Assembly: GCF_001441615.1 (NCBI RefSeq)
Contig: NZ_LAXJ01000002.1
Span: 1 to 64,000 of the forward strand
DNA length: 64,000 nt
Origin: Roseovarius atlanticus
GTDB taxonomy: Bacteria; Pseudomonadota; Alphaproteobacteria; Rhodobacterales; Rhodobacteraceae
Direction of reading: 5' to 3'
Shown: positions 50,766-60,694 of the stretch, piece by piece
Layout of the letters: each line of letters starts with the position of its first letter
Position numbering within the stretch: position 1 is the first letter of the stretch
Made by a program: the position numbers and the translations under genes
Notes under the pieces: generated by a model
Databases searched by the model: none
Told to the model about the DNA's origin: nothing
The model's input: the letters and a program-made list of their open reading frames with translations, nothing else

Positions 50766-51627
50766 CCCAGATCTCGGGCCCGCCGCAGACGGACCCGTCC
50801 GCGCTGCCCAGGGATTTCGGCAGTTTCCGGTCATAGTCGATATTGAGCAGAACGTGCCGGATCGCCTCGGTCCGGGCGCGCCGCTTGTCGTCCGAGCGCA
50901 CCACCGTCCAGGGCGCATGGGTGCTGTGCGAGCGCGCCAGCGTCTCGGAAATCGCCTGAGAATAGGCGTCCCATTTCTTTAGGCCTTCCACATCGATCCA
51001 GCTCAGCTTCCACTGTTTCAGCGGGTCGCTTTCGCGCTTCATGAACCGGCGAAGCTGTTCGGCGCGGCCCACGTTCAGCCAGAACTTGAAGAGGTGAATG
51101 CCCTCGTCCGCCAGCATCTTCTCGAAATCGCCGACCTGGTGAAAGAAATGCTCGCGCTGGTCGTCGGTGCAAAAGCCGAAGACCTTTTCCACCACGCCGC
51201 GATTGTACCACGAGCGGTCGAAGAACACGATTTCACCCCCCGCCGGCAGGTGGTCGATATAGCGCTGGAAATACCATTGCGTGGCTTCCGTCTCGGTCGG
51301 CTTGGGAAGGGCGACCACGCGGGCACCGCGGGGATTGAGGTTTTCGCGGAACCGCTTGATCGTGCCACCCTTGCCGGCGGCATCGCGCCCCTCGAAGACA
51401 CAGACCACCCGCGCGCCGCTTTCCTTGACCCAGGCTTGCAGCTTGACCAGCTCGATCTGAAGCCGGTGCAGATCCTGCTCGTACGCCTTGCGCGGCATCC
51501 GGTCGGAATGCGGATAATCGGACGACAGGATATCGCCCTTGTCGGCCCGCCGGATGGCGTTGCGCACCTCCTCGGGGGCCTCGGTCTTGAAATAGGTGCT
51601 GATCGCGCCGTCAAATGGCAGGTCCAT
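50758..51627 (-). CDS. ppk2: Polyphosphate kinase 2 family protein
   Basis: PPK2 transfers phosphate between polyphosphate and nucleoside mono- or diphosphates. The 289-residue enzyme has Walker [18 protein letters not shown], the lid region [15 protein letters not shown], and Walker [15 protein letters not shown]. Its single-domain length fits class I. AAGGGAG precedes the ATG. The stop overlaps the TetR gene start. Confidence 0.94.
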   Translation of the reverse strand: MDLPFDGAISTYFKTEAPEEVRNAIRRADKGDILSSDYPHSDRMPRKAYEQDLHRLQIELVKLQAWVKESGARVVCVFEGRDAAGKGGTIKRFRENLNPRGARVVALPKPTETEATQWYFQRYIDHLPAGGEIVFFDRSWYNRGVVEKVFGFCTDDQREHFFHQVGDFEKMLADEGIHLFKFWLNVGRAEQLRRFMKRESDPLKQWKLSWIDVEGLKKWDAYSQAISETLARSHSTHAPWTVVRSDDKRRARTEAIRHVLLNIDYDRKLPKSLGSADGSVCGGPEIWDA

Positions 51628-51673
51628 GCAGCCACTCCCTTGATTTTCGGGCGACTATGGAATGTTAAGCGGC

Positions 51674-52648
51674 TTAACGCAATCCGGCGCGAGAGGCCGC
51701 GCGGTCGATGGCCGCGACCGTGGCCTGGGGCCGCACGTGATGGGGCATGTGGCCCACACCATCCAGCACCGTCAGGTTGCCGCGCCTCAACTGTTTCGAC
51801 AGCGGGATCGAATGCACGTCCAGCGGCACGGTGGTGTCCGCATCGCCATGCACGATCTCGACCGGCATCCGCAGCGTGTCACGGTATTGCTGCGACATCG
51901 CCACGATATGCGGGCGCAGACCCAGCACCTGCTGACCGTTGGCGCGCAAGGTCTCGCGCCGCAGGGTCAGGCCGGGGCCCAGGTATTCGGAATACCCCGC
52001 GGGCGCGCTTTGCGGGGCGAACGTCGCCTCGACGCTTTGCTCCACCCGCTCCTCCGAGGCCAGCGCGGTGATCAGCGGCACCGCCGCCGCGCCGCCAAGT
52101 GCCGTGCCGGTAACGTTGTAGAACGTGCCCAGCTCGCCGGGCCAGGGGTTCGACACGCCCGCCAGCAGAACCAGCGCCGCGGTGTCCCGCGGCGCGTTCA
52201 GACCCCAGGCCAGCGCCACGGCCCCGCCGAAACTGTGGCCGACCACCACGGGCCGCCGCACACCGATCTGCGCCGCGGCCTGCTGCAAAAGCGCCGCCTG
52301 TTCGCGCGGGGACTCGCCCTTGGTGCTGCCCACACCGCCATAGCCCGGCAGCCGCTCGGTATAGCCCAGACCGGGCCGGTCAAAGGCGATGACGCGATAG
52401 CGCGGCGTCAGGCGTTTCGCCAGGTCAAACGTGAAATCCCGCAGGTTGCCGCCCGCGCCGTGGATCAGCACCACGTCGGGCCCCGAGCCCTCGACCCAGA
52501 CATGCACGCGAGTGCCGTCCACCTCGACAAAGCGACCGAGGGGCGGGTGGGTTTGCTCGGCAGTGCGTTCCTTGACACCCGCCAGCCCCGCACAGCTTGA
52601 CAACAACGCGACGGCGCCAAGCGCCGCCCAGATCAGCCTGCGTTTCAT
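51674..52648 (-). CDS. Alpha/beta hydrolase, probable lipoprotein
   Basis: A 324-residue hydrolase. The N-terminal signal ends in a lipobox (LLSSC), so it is probably a lipid-anchored periplasmic protein. The hydrolase fold shows the oxyanion block VLIHGAGGNLRDF, the nucleophile elbow VVGHSFGGAVAL, an aspartate in IVHGDADTTVPL, and the histidine in GVGHMPHH. The substrate is unknown. The start at 52648 is set by the signal peptide. Confidence 0.88.
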   Translation of the reverse strand: MKRRLIWAALGAVALLSSCAGLAGVKERTAEQTHPPLGRFVEVDGTRVHVWVEGSGPDVVLIHGAGGNLRDFTFDLAKRLTPRYRVIAFDRPGLGYTERLPGYGGVGSTKGESPREQAALLQQAAAQIGVRRPVVVGHSFGGAVALAWGLNAPRDTAALVLLAGVSNPWPGELGTFYNVTGTALGGAAAVPLITALASEERVEQSVEATFAPQSAPAGYSEYLGPGLTLRRETLRANGQQVLGLRPHIVAMSQQYRDTLRMPVEIVHGDADTTVPLDVHSIPLSKQLRRGNLTVLDGVGHMPHHVRPQATVAAIDRAASRAGLR

Positions 52649-52671
52649 CGCCCCGGAAACCCCTTTGATCG

Positions 52672-53607
52672 TTACCACCGCGAACCTAGCCCGACCGTGG
52701 CCATATCAAAGGGTGTCGTCTGGTAAATCTCGTTGATCCAGTTGCCGTAAAGCAGGTGCGCATGGCTGCGCCAGCGGTTCTGCGGCGGGCGGCCGGGGTC
52801 ATCGTCGGGATAGTAATTGCACGGCACGTTGATCGGCGTGCCCTGTGCGATGTCGCGGTCATATTCCTGTTTCAGCGTGTCGCTGTCATATTCCAGGTGG
52901 TTGAAGATATAAAGCGCGCGCGCCGTGTCGTCCCGCACCAGGCAGGGGCCGACCTCGTCACTGTCCAGCAGGACGTCCAGCCCCGGCACCGCCTCGATCT
53001 CGTCGCGGCGCATCTCGGTCCAGCGGCTGACCGGGATCACGCAATCGTCGGAAAACCCCCGCAAAAAGGGCGAGGCGGGCGCCATGTTGCGATGCCGGAA
53101 ACAACCGAACGCCTTGGCGTCCAGGAGGTGTTTCTTGACCCCGTGGAAATGATTGATCATCGCCATCCCGCCCCAGCAGACGCCGAAGGTGGAATGCACA
53201 TGGGTCGTCGTCCATTCGAACACCCGCACCAGCTCGTCCCAATAGGTGACGTCGCTGAACTCCAGGTGCTCGATCGGGGCGCCGGTGATGATCAGCCCGT
53301 CGAATTTCTCGCCCGTCGCCTCGACCTCGGTGAAGGGGCGATAGAAGCTTTCCATGTGATCCGCGGCGGTGTTCTTGGTGCGATGCTCGGACATGCGGAT
53401 CAGGCTCAGGTCGATCTGCAGCGGCGTCGCGCCGATCAGGCGGGCGAACTGGTTCTCGGTCTGGATCTTCTTGGGCATCAGGTTCAGAAGGCCGATCCGC
53501 AAGGGCCGGATATCCTGCCGCGATGCCGCGTCCTCGTCCATCACCATCACGCCCTCGCGGGTGAGGACGTCAAAGGCGGGCAGGCTGGCGGGGATCTTTA
53601 TGGGCAT
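52672..53607 (-). CDS. metA: Homoserine O-acyltransferase MetA (predicted acetyltransferase)
   Basis: MetA activates homoserine for methionine synthesis. The 311-residue protein has the catalytic cysteine in [12 protein letters not shown], the histidine in the [13 protein letters not shown] region, and [12 protein letters not shown]. In the GAPIEHLEF block, glutamate occupies the position that is glycine in the succinyl-CoA-specific E. coli enzyme and glutamate in the acetyl-CoA-specific Bacillus cereus enzyme. Acetyl-CoA is therefore the likely donor. Only 39 bp lie upstream, and no SAM riboswitch is visible there. Confidence 0.95.
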   Translation of the reverse strand: MPIKIPASLPAFDVLTREGVMVMDEDAASRQDIRPLRIGLLNLMPKKIQTENQFARLIGATPLQIDLSLIRMSEHRTKNTAADHMESFYRPFTEVEATGEKFDGLIITGAPIEHLEFSDVTYWDELVRVFEWTTTHVHSTFGVCWGGMAMINHFHGVKKHLLDAKAFGCFRHRNMAPASPFLRGFSDDCVIPVSRWTEMRRDEIEAVPGLDVLLDSDEVGPCLVRDDTARALYIFNHLEYDSDTLKQEYDRDIAQGTPINVPCNYYPDDDPGRPPQNRWRSHAHLLYGNWINEIYQTTPFDMATVGLGSRW

Positions 53608-53646
53608 GTGAAAACCTGGTTGCGGCGGTCCGGCCTAGATAGCGGT

Positions 53647-54507
53647 TTATCCCGTACGCTCAAGGGCTGCGGCCACAAGCGCCTTGAACCCGTCGGCGGA
53701 TGTGACCTGCGAAACCTCGTCATGCTCCAGCGTGATGCCCCATTTTTCCATCGCCGCATAGCGCGGCGCGCGGTGCGCCAGCGCGCGGGCATAGGTCCAG
53801 CGGATGAAGTGATCGGGTTCAACGTCGCCCTCTTCGACGTTGTTTTCGCTCAGGTATTCCGCCCAGGCCGCCGTCAGGAATTCGGGCTGATAACACATCG
53901 GCTTGGGCGCGCGATCAAACCGCCGGATCAGTTCCTGCCGGTGCGCGTCGTTGCCCTTCAGCCCGATCAAAAGACAGTGAGACGCCAGCTCCGTCAGGAT
54001 CGGATCGTCCGGATCGTCGCCATCCACCCATTCACAGATCGACCCGCCGGTATCGCAGACGAAATGCGGATAGCCGTAAAGCCGTTCGGCGCGGTCGATG
54101 AAATGGCCGGTGTCCATCAGCGCGTTCACTTCGGCCCGGCGAAACTGCTCCTGCCGCACGCGGTATTCGTCAATCGGCAGCCCGCCCTTGTCCGGATCGC
54201 CCGGCTTGCCCAGATAGGTCGAGACCGGAGACAGGTTCTCGAACGTGATGTTCGACCCGATATAGATCGAATCCGTCATCAGCAGGTTGCGCAGAAACGG
54301 CACCTTCATCGCGTGCGCCTTGGCGTTGTCGGCGATCAGCTCGCCCATGTAACGCGTGCCGATCCGGTAATCGATGGAATAGTGGAACCAATTGCCCGCA
54401 TCGCGCAGCATGTTGGACAGGTGCGTCTTGCCAAGCCCCGACATGCCGTAGAACAGCACCCGTTTGTGCGGCGCATCCCGCCAGTCCTGCGCGGTTTGGT
54501 AGATCAT
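53647..54507 (-). CDS. P-loop ATPase of unknown function
   Basis: A 286-residue protein with the nucleotide-binding motif VLFYGMSGLGKTHLSNML at about residues 17-34. The following HYSIDYRIGTRYMGE and CDTGGSICEWVDGDD segments include candidate Walker B acidic residues. The rest (PKPMCYQPEFLTAAWAEYL) matches no family I can name. It is probably co-transcribed with metA 39 bp downstream. AAGAGG stands before the ATG at 54507. Confidence 0.75.
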   Translation of the reverse strand: MIYQTAQDWRDAPHKRVLFYGMSGLGKTHLSNMLRDAGNWFHYSIDYRIGTRYMGELIADNAKAHAMKVPFLRNLLMTDSIYIGSNITFENLSPVSTYLGKPGDPDKGGLPIDEYRVRQEQFRRAEVNALMDTGHFIDRAERLYGYPHFVCDTGGSICEWVDGDDPDDPILTELASHCLLIGLKGNDAHRQELIRRFDRAPKPMCYQPEFLTAAWAEYLSENNVEEGDVEPDHFIRWTYARALAHRAPRYAAMEKWGITLEHDEVSQVTSADGFKALVAAALERTG

Positions 54508-54580
54508 GGTCCGGCCTCTTGCTAACGCCGCTTTGGTAGACAGCGCGGCTTCAGCCGTCAAACCTCAAAGCGGTGCGATC

Positions 54581-54615
54581 AAAAGAAAAACCCCGCCGGA
54601 GTGGACGGCGGGGTT
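54581..54615 (-). terminator. Terminator after the FadL-like gene (minus strand)
   Basis: A 9-bp stem (AACCCCGCC 54589-54597, GGCGGGGTT 54607-54615) is followed on the minus strand by TTTTCTTTT. It lies 26 bp after the porin gene stop. Confidence 0.88.
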
Positions 54616-54640
54616 CCTCAGTATTTCACGTGATGCCGGC

Positions 54641-55735
54641 TTAGAAGTGATAGCCGAACTTCAGGCCCAGGCTGACGGCGGAGTTATTGCTGAAGTTGCC
54701 GCGCGCCGTGTCGGGCGTGCCGGTTTCGGGTTGCGCGTCGCCCAACCACGTGTAGCGGATTCCGCCCGAGACATCCATTTTGTCGTTGATCATGTACTTG
54801 CCGCCGACAGTGAGCCCGATCTGGCCGTTCGTCGGGGCCAGGGGCGACACCAAGTCGTCACTGCCGCCGTCTTCATAGGAAACGGCCACGCTACCCGAGA
54901 ACTTTTCGGTAAAGCGCTTACCAACACCGATCTCGTAGGTCACCACGTTGTCCAGCTCGGCCAGATTCGGCACCAGCGGGTTCGGCGGATTCAGCGAGAA
55001 GGCTTCCCATTCAGACCAGCGCACCGACCCGAAAATCAGGGTACTCTGGTTAATACCCGACTGAACCGCCAGCTCAACGCTCTGCGGCAGCTCGGTATCG
55101 GTGGTCCCGACGGGGGTCCCGATGTTGTCCGTGGTGGTCAACGAGATGTCGATGGGCGAGTGATAGGTCAATGCCGCACGCAACGCTATATCGGGAATTT
55201 CATAGGCTGCACCCGCGACATAGCCCGCGCCGGTGGTATCGGAGAATTCCACATTATAGCCGTTGAGCGGACCATAGGCGAGGCCCGACAGGGTGATCCC
55301 GCCGCCGGCCACCACGAAACGGGGGCCACCGTAAACAGAAAACCGATCGGTGATCTTGTAGCGCACGATCGTGGTCAGTGCGTGGGTCTCGGCATCCGCA
55401 CGGGTTCCGCCCAGCAAAGTGGTCGCGGGGTTACCACCATATGCAACCTTCGCGCCATAGGGTTGGTCGTAGATCATCGCCAGCGACAGCTTGTCGTTGA
55501 AGTCGATCTTCAGCGCCGCGCCGACTTGACCGTAGTCACCGCCGACATTGCTGATCGGATTGCCCAGCAGGTCCGAGCCGGTCACGTCCGGCATGGTGAA
55601 GCCATAGGACAGCTCGGCATAGTTGCCGCGCTCGAACAGCGGATCGATCGGGGTATAGCTACGGTCCAGTCCGCCCGCGTGGGCGGTGCCTGCCGCAAGG
55701 CCGAGAGTGGTGGCGGCCAGTGCCAGTTTTTTCAT
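54641..55735 (-). CDS. Outer membrane transport protein, OMPP1/FadL/TodX family
   Basis: A 364-residue outer-membrane beta-barrel. A signal peptide (MKKLALAATTLGLAAGTAHA) precedes alternating amphipathic strands, and the C-terminus LGLKFGYHF ends in phenylalanine, the BamA recognition signal. The family takes up hydrophobic compounds such as fatty acids or aromatics. It is shorter than E. coli FadL (about 420). AGGAG precedes the ATG. It stands as a single gene with its own terminator. Confidence 0.88.
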   Translation of the reverse strand: MKKLALAATTLGLAAGTAHAGGLDRSYTPIDPLFERGNYAELSYGFTMPDVTGSDLLGNPISNVGGDYGQVGAALKIDFNDKLSLAMIYDQPYGAKVAYGGNPATTLLGGTRADAETHALTTIVRYKITDRFSVYGGPRFVVAGGGITLSGLAYGPLNGYNVEFSDTTGAGYVAGAAYEIPDIALRAALTYHSPIDISLTTTDNIGTPVGTTDTELPQSVELAVQSGINQSTLIFGSVRWSEWEAFSLNPPNPLVPNLAELDNVVTYEIGVGKRFTEKFSGSVAVSYEDGGSDDLVSPLAPTNGQIGLTVGGKYMINDKMDVSGGIRYTWLGDAQPETGTPDTARGNFSNNSAVSLGLKFGYHF

Positions 55736-55875
55736 GAGTTCCTCTCCTCCAGAACATTGCAGTCACACTACCGTTACGTGCGAATCGGTCAATTTTTACG
55801 CGACGTCATGACCCAATGAGCACGGGGCGGGCGTGCAAGAATGTCACAGCCCAAGAAGGTTCCGAACCGAACGGT

Positions 55876-56763
55876 TCAGCGCCTGCGTGTCTCGGACCAG
55901 AGGTTCAGGTAATTGGCCCCGAAAATCAGGACCGCGCCGACGAAGACAAAGACGCTCACCGCCTCGTCATAGACCAGAAGGCCGACGATGGCGATCACCG
56001 GCAGCCGCATGAAATCGATCGGGCTGACCAGAGTGGCGGGCGCCAGCGACAGCGCCGAGGTGATGCAGAAATGCGCCGTCAGCCCGCACATGCCGATGGC
56101 CACCAGCCAAGGCAGACTCTGGGCCGAGGGCAGGGCGATGTCGCCGTCGAACCCTGCACAGATCAGGCCGAACACCGCCTGCATCACCGTCATCCAGAAC
56201 AGGATGCAGGCCAGCGTCTCCGTCCGCGTCAGCCGCTTGGCGAAGATGTATGTCCCGGCAAAACCAATGGCACAGGCCGCCGCCGCCGCAGTGCCTATAT
56301 TCAGCGTGTCGGGCGTGGGCCGCGCCACGATCAGGATACCGACAAAGCCCAGCACGGCGGCGATCACCCGGATGCGCGTCATCCGCTCGCCCAGCATCAG
56401 CGGCGACAGGATCAGCACCCACAGGGGCGTGGTGAATTCCAGCGCAAAGACCTGCGCCAGCGGGATCATCGTGATCGCGAAGAACCACAGATTCTGCCCG
56501 GTGAAATGAAAGATGTTGCGCAACAGATGCGTGCCGGTCTTTTGCGTCGGCAACTCGTGCAGGCGCCCCTGCACCAGCACCACGGCCATCACCACGAACA
56601 GGCCCACGATGCTGCGAAACATCATGATTTCAAAGGTATCAAGCTCGAAGCTCACCTGCCGCCCGGCCACCGCCATCAGGGTGAAGGACGCCACCGCCCC
56701 CAGCATGAACAGCCCCGCGCGCAGGACCTGCGGCGCAGGCTCCGCCGTCTCGGTCATTCCCAT
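55876..56763 (-). CDS. DMT family (EamA) transporter
   Basis: A 295-residue inner-membrane protein with ten predicted helices in two EamA repeats (first [20 protein letters not shown], second around [19 protein letters not shown]). It is related to exporters of metabolites and, in this group, to S-adenosylmethionine or carboxylate carriers; substrate unknown. Its start overlaps the end of guaA by 10 bp, so it is co-expressed with GMP synthase. A small palindrome GAACCG-AA-CGGTTC (55864-55877) sits at its stop. Confidence 0.9.
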   Translation of the reverse strand: MGMTETAEPAPQVLRAGLFMLGAVASFTLMAVAGRQVSFELDTFEIMMFRSIVGLFVVMAVVLVQGRLHELPTQKTGTHLLRNIFHFTGQNLWFFAITMIPLAQVFALEFTTPLWVLILSPLMLGERMTRIRVIAAVLGFVGILIVARPTPDTLNIGTAAAAACAIGFAGTYIFAKRLTRTETLACILFWMTVMQAVFGLICAGFDGDIALPSAQSLPWLVAIGMCGLTAHFCITSALSLAPATLVSPIDFMRLPVIAIVGLLVYDEAVSVFVFVGAVLIFGANYLNLWSETRRR

Positions 56764-58325
56764 TCGATGGTGCCCGGCGGCTTGCTGGTAATGTCATAGG
56801 TCACCCGGTTTATGCCCTCGACCTCGTTGATAATCCGCGTCGCGGTCTCACCCAGGAAATCGTGGCTGAACGGGTAGTAATCGGCGGTCATGCCGTCGAC
56901 GCTCGTGACCGCTCGCAGCGCGCAGGCGTAATCATAGGTCCGCCCGTCACCCATCACGCCCACGGTGCGCACCGGCAGAATCGCAACGAAGGCCTGCCAG
57001 ATCTCATCGTAAAGCCCGTGCTTGCGGATCTGATCGATATAGACCGCATCCGCCTTGCGCAGGATCTCCAGCTTGTCGCGGGTGATCTCGCCGGGGCAGC
57101 GGATGGCCAGGCCGGGGCCGGGGAAGGGGTGGCGCCCGATGAAACTGTCAGGCAGGCCCAGCTCGCGCCCCAATGCGCGCACCTCGTCCTTGAACAATTC
57201 GCGCAGCGGCTCGACCAGCTTCAGCCCCATCTTCTCGGGCAGACCGCCGACGTTGTGGTGGCTCTTGATCGTCACGCTGGGGCCGCCGGAAAAGCTGACG
57301 GATTCGATCACGTCGGGATAAAGCGTGCCTTGAGCGAGGAAGGTCGCGCCTTCGATCTCGTCGGCGTATTTCTGGAACACGTCGATAAAGAGCTTGCCGA
57401 TGATCTTGCGCTTGGTCTCGGGGTCCGACACGCCTTCCAGCTCGCCCAGGAACAGCTCCTGCTCCTGCGCATGGATCACCCGCAGGTTCATGTGATCGCG
57501 GAACATGCCCACGACCTCCTCGCCCTCATTGAGGCGCAAAAGGCCGTGATCGACGAAGACGCAAGTGAGGTTCTCGCCGATGGCTTCGTGAATGAGGGCC
57601 GCGGCCACGGAACTGTCGACGCCGCCCGACAGCGCGCAGATGACTTTCGCATCGCCCACCTGCTCGCGGATCGCCTCGACCATCTCCTCGCGGTAGGCGG
57701 CCATGGTCCAGTCGCCCTTGAACCCGGCGCGCTTGACGAAATTCTCGTAAAGCGTGCGGCCGTTGGGCGTGTGATGCACTTCCGGATGGAACTGCACCGC
57801 GTAGAAATCCCGCTCAAGGTCGGCGGTGATGGCAAAAGGCGCGTGCGGCGAGGTGCCGTAGACCGCGAACCCGGGGGCCAGCTCGGCCACGTGGTCGCCA
57901 TGGCTCATCCAGACCTGCTCGCGCTCGCCCAGAAACCAGCCCGCCAGCAGGTCGATCCGCTCTTCCGTGGGCGACACCCAGGCGCGGCCGAACTCCGCCG
58001 TGCCGCCGCCGCCCGAGATCTTGCCCCCTTCGACGCGCCCGCCCAGATCCTGCATCATCACCTGCTGTCCATAGCAGATCCCCAGGATCGGAACGCCCAG
58101 GTCATAGACCGATTGCGGCGGCCGGGGGGCCCCGTCGCGGGTCACCGTGTCGGGCCCGCCGGAAAAGATCACCGCCTTGGGCGCGAACTCCTTCAGGAAG
58201 GCGTCGGTGACGTTCTGGAACGGGTGAATTTCGCAATAGACGCTCAGCTCACGCAGGCGGCGCGCGATCAGCTGCGTCACCTGGCTGCCGAAGTCGATGA
58301 TAAGAAGGCGGTCATGCTGGATCAT
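56754..58325 (-). CDS. guaA: GMP synthase (glutamine-hydrolysing)
   Basis: GuaA aminates XMP to GMP. The 523-residue enzyme has a class I glutaminase domain (catalytic cysteine in [10 protein letters not shown], histidine in [10 protein letters not shown]), an ATP pyrophosphatase domain ([12 protein letters not shown]), and a C-terminal dimerisation domain ending GTIEWE. It is followed by the overlapping EamA gene. Confidence 0.97.
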   Translation of the reverse strand: MIQHDRLLIIDFGSQVTQLIARRLRELSVYCEIHPFQNVTDAFLKEFAPKAVIFSGGPDTVTRDGAPRPPQSVYDLGVPILGICYGQQVMMQDLGGRVEGGKISGGGGTAEFGRAWVSPTEERIDLLAGWFLGEREQVWMSHGDHVAELAPGFAVYGTSPHAPFAITADLERDFYAVQFHPEVHHTPNGRTLYENFVKRAGFKGDWTMAAYREEMVEAIREQVGDAKVICALSGGVDSSVAAALIHEAIGENLTCVFVDHGLLRLNEGEEVVGMFRDHMNLRVIHAQEQELFLGELEGVSDPETKRKIIGKLFIDVFQKYADEIEGATFLAQGTLYPDVIESVSFSGGPSVTIKSHHNVGGLPEKMGLKLVEPLRELFKDEVRALGRELGLPDSFIGRHPFPGPGLAIRCPGEITRDKLEILRKADAVYIDQIRKHGLYDEIWQAFVAILPVRTVGVMGDGRTYDYACALRAVTSVDGMTADYYPFSHDFLGETATRIINEVEGINRVTYDITSKPPGTIEWE

Positions 58326-58391
58326 GCAAAGCCATTATGAAATGCGCCGGGGCGATGCAACAGGTTTGCGCGTGCCGCCCCCTCCCGTAGG

Positions 58392-58407
58392 GTGGGCGAG
58401 AGCCCAC
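58392..58407. repeat. Small hairpin in the guaA-mttB gap
   Basis: GTGGGC-GAGA-GCCCAC follows CCCGTAGG, giving the block GTAGGGTGGGC that I recall as a dispersed repeat in many bacteria. There is no T-tract. The rest of this 234-bp gap contains no gene I can support. Confidence 0.35.
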
Positions 58408-58559
58408 GCGCACCTGCCAATCGCCCCGATCGCCCACGCCGAATGTCGTTATAGACCGTGAAACGGCGCAAATCTCCCCCGACTCGGTCGCATTAGCGGA
58501 TATTTAAGGCCGCAGTCGCACTCTCATATGGGTGCAAGTCCACGTTGGGGAACCAGATC

Positions 58560-60104
58560 ATGGCCGAAGCAGCAACCCGCAGACGGGCCCGGGGCGGAGG
58601 CGGCGCAGCCCGCCGCGCGGAACGTACCGCCGTCAGCGTCGAAACCGCCAAATATATCGAGCGCAACATCCCGAATTACGAGGTCCTCAACGACGAGGCG
58701 CTCGAGATGATCGAGCATAATGCCGAAACCGTCCTGGAAGAGATCGGGGTCAACTTCGTAGAAAATCCGCGTGCCCTTCAGATGTGGAAAGACGCCGGCG
58801 CCGACGTGCAGGGCGAGCGGGTGCACATCCCCCGCGGCCTCGCGCGCGAACTGATCAAGACCGCGCCGTCGCAGTACACCCAGCACGCTCGCAACCCCGA
58901 GCGCAATGTCGTCGTCGGCGGCAACAACCTGGTCTTCGCCCCGGTTTACGGTCCCCCCTTCGTGCGCGACAATGCCGGCGGCCGCCGCTATGCCACGATG
59001 GCCGATTTCGAGAAATTCGTGAAGCTGGGCTATATGTCCAAGTGGCTGCACCACTCGGGCGGCACCGTGTGCGAGCCCACCGACATCCCCGTCAACAAGC
59101 GTCACCTCGACATGCTGCGCGCCCACATGGTGCTGTCGGACAAGCCCTTCATGGGGTCCGTGACCGAGCCCAGCCGCGCGCAGGACAGCGTGGATATGTG
59201 CGGCATCCTCTTCGGCGAGGATTTCGTGCAGCAAAACACGGTGATGACCTCGCTGATCAACATCAACTCGCCGCTCACCTTCGACGAGGTGATGATGGGC
59301 GCGATGGAGGTTTACGCCAAGAACAACCAGGCCTGCATCGTCTCGCCCTTCATCGTCGGCGGTGCCATGGCGCCGGTGACCGTCGCGGGCACCCTGACGC
59401 AGGTTCTGGCCGAGGCGCTGGCGGGTGTGGCCTTCAACCAGCTCTGCAATCCCGGTGCTCCGGTCATCATGGGGGCCTTCGTCACCTCGATCGACATGAA
59501 CTCCGGCGCGCCCACCTTCGGCACGCCCGAGGCTGCGCACATCACCTATGGCGCGGGGCAGCTCGCCCGGCGCCTGGGGCTGCCCTACCGCTCGGCGGGG
59601 TCGTTCAACGGCTCCAAGCTGCCCGACGCGCAGGCCGCGTACGAGACCGCCAACAGCCTCAACATGGGGCTTCTTTCGGGCGTCAACTTCATGCTGCATT
59701 CCTGCGGCTGGCTCGAAGGCGGGCTGGTGTCCTCGTTCGAGAAATTCGTCATGGATGCCGACCAGTTGGGCGTCTACCACCACCTGGCCCAAGGCATCTA
59801 CACCGACGAGAACGGCCAGGCGATGGACGCCATCCGCGAGGTCGGCCCCGGCGGGCACTACCTGGGCTGCGCCCATACGCAGGCCAACTTCAAATCCGCC
59901 TTCTGGCGCTCGGAAATGCTCGACTACAAACCGTTCGAGCAATGGGCCGACGAAGGCGCGCAGGACACGATGACACTCGCCGCCACGCGGGTCGAAAAGC
60001 AACTGGCCAACTACCAGCAACCGCCGCTCGATCCCGCCATCCACGAGGCGCTCGACGCCTATGTGGCCGAGAAAAAGGCCTCGATGCCCGACGCGTTTTC
60101 CTGA
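58560..60104 (+). CDS. Trimethylamine methyltransferase (MttB) family protein, non-pyrrolysine
   Basis: A 514-residue TIM-barrel methyltransferase of the MttB superfamily. It reads through with no in-frame amber codon, so it belongs to the pyrrolysine-free branch, some members of which demethylate glycine betaine or other quaternary amines. Family blocks are VLEEIGVNFVENPRALQMW, HIPRGLARELIKTAPSQ, and GTPEAAHITYGAGQLARRLG. No corrinoid protein gene is adjacent. The N-terminus begins with a basic RRRARGGGGAARRAE stretch. I chose the ATG at 58560 over a TTG at 58545. Confidence 0.9.
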   Translation: MAEAATRRRARGGGGAARRAERTAVSVETAKYIERNIPNYEVLNDEALEMIEHNAETVLEEIGVNFVENPRALQMWKDAGADVQGERVHIPRGLARELIKTAPSQYTQHARNPERNVVVGGNNLVFAPVYGPPFVRDNAGGRRYATMADFEKFVKLGYMSKWLHHSGGTVCEPTDIPVNKRHLDMLRAHMVLSDKPFMGSVTEPSRAQDSVDMCGILFGEDFVQQNTVMTSLININSPLTFDEVMMGAMEVYAKNNQACIVSPFIVGGAMAPVTVAGTLTQVLAEALAGVAFNQLCNPGAPVIMGAFVTSIDMNSGAPTFGTPEAAHITYGAGQLARRLGLPYRSAGSFNGSKLPDAQAAYETANSLNMGLLSGVNFMLHSCGWLEGGLVSSFEKFVMDADQLGVYHHLAQGIYTDENGQAMDAIREVGPGGHYLGCAHTQANFKSAFWRSEMLDYKPFEQWADEGAQDTMTLAATRVEKQLANYQQPPLDPAIHEALDAYVAEKKASMPDAFS

Positions 60105-60108
60105 ACCG

Positions 60109-60444
60109 TCACGTCACCGGCACCGGCGCGGGCTGCAAGCCCTGCGCCGGTGCCTGTGGTGCCAGCGCGGCGCGGACCAGCCGCGCCTCTCCCATGATCG
60201 CGATCATCACATCCACGTGCCGCGCCACGGCATAGTCCGCGCGCCGGGCGCGCCGGGCCGCGTCAAGCTCCGCCTCGATCTCGATCAACTCGGCCAGCGC
60301 CGCCGCGCTGTCGGGAAGGGCGCTCGTGTCCAGGTGCCGCGCCAGATGCAACTCACGGCGGTACTGCCCGACGCCCAGACGGGCGGCGCTGATCAACAGC
60401 CGGGGACGCTTGAGCGTGGCGAGAACGGTCAGCAGATCGGTCAT
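60109..60444 (-). CDS. DUF6477 family protein
   Basis: A 111-residue helical protein starting MTDLLTVLATLKRPRLLISA, followed by ARLGVGQYRREL and a charged helix (IEIEAELDAARRARRADYAV). This layout matches DUF6477, a Rhodobacterales family without known function. AAGGAG precedes the ATG at 60444. It is divergent from the GafA-like gene and shares its 250-bp control region. Confidence 0.8.
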   Translation of the reverse strand: MTDLLTVLATLKRPRLLISAARLGVGQYRRELHLARHLDTSALPDSAAALAELIEIEAELDAARRARRADYAVARHVDVMIAIMGEARLVRAALAPQAPAQGLQPAPVPVT

Positions 60445-60579
60445 GTCAGGTCTCCTTCGTTCGGGACCTCGATGACTGCCACACCCTGTCGGGGCGTTGC
60501 GCGACTCGCCGTTCAACCGAACGGACGCGATTCCAATTGTTCACACTTTTGAAACCATTGTTTCCAGACCGTTATCAAA

Positions 60580-60595
60580 TTAACGAACTGGTAAC
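60580..60595 (+). promoter_or_regulatory. CtrA-like box upstream of the GafA-like gene
   Basis: TTAA-CGAACTG-GTAAC differs from TTAA-N7-TTAAC at one base. It lies 100 bp before the ATG at 60695. CtrA is known to be needed for gafA expression in Rhodobacter capsulatus, which makes this position plausible. Confidence 0.5.
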
Positions 60596-60622
60596 TAAGT
60601 CGCCCTTAGGTTGCGTCTGCCT

Positions 60623-60631
60623 TGTGGATAA
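60623..60631 (-). promoter_or_regulatory. DnaA box upstream of the GafA-like gene
   Basis: TGTGGATAA is the exact complement of the DnaA box TTATCCACA. It sits between the CtrA-like box and the start codon. A single box may be chance, but its place in a cell-cycle-linked promoter is notable. Confidence 0.4.
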
Positions 60632-60694
60632 CTCTGTGGGCAATTTGGGGACAACTGATCCTGTGACAAGAGATCGGGCCAAGGAGGGAAACGG

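Noticed and set aside
51663-51677. GTTAAGCGGCTTAAC as a CtrA box
   Set aside because: The TTAA half-sites are five bases apart, not seven; it is just a short palindrome at the end of the hydrolase gene.
53608-53646. SAM-II riboswitch before metA, common in alphaproteobacteria
   Set aside because: Only 39 bp separate metA from the upstream gene, and no SAM-II core is visible.
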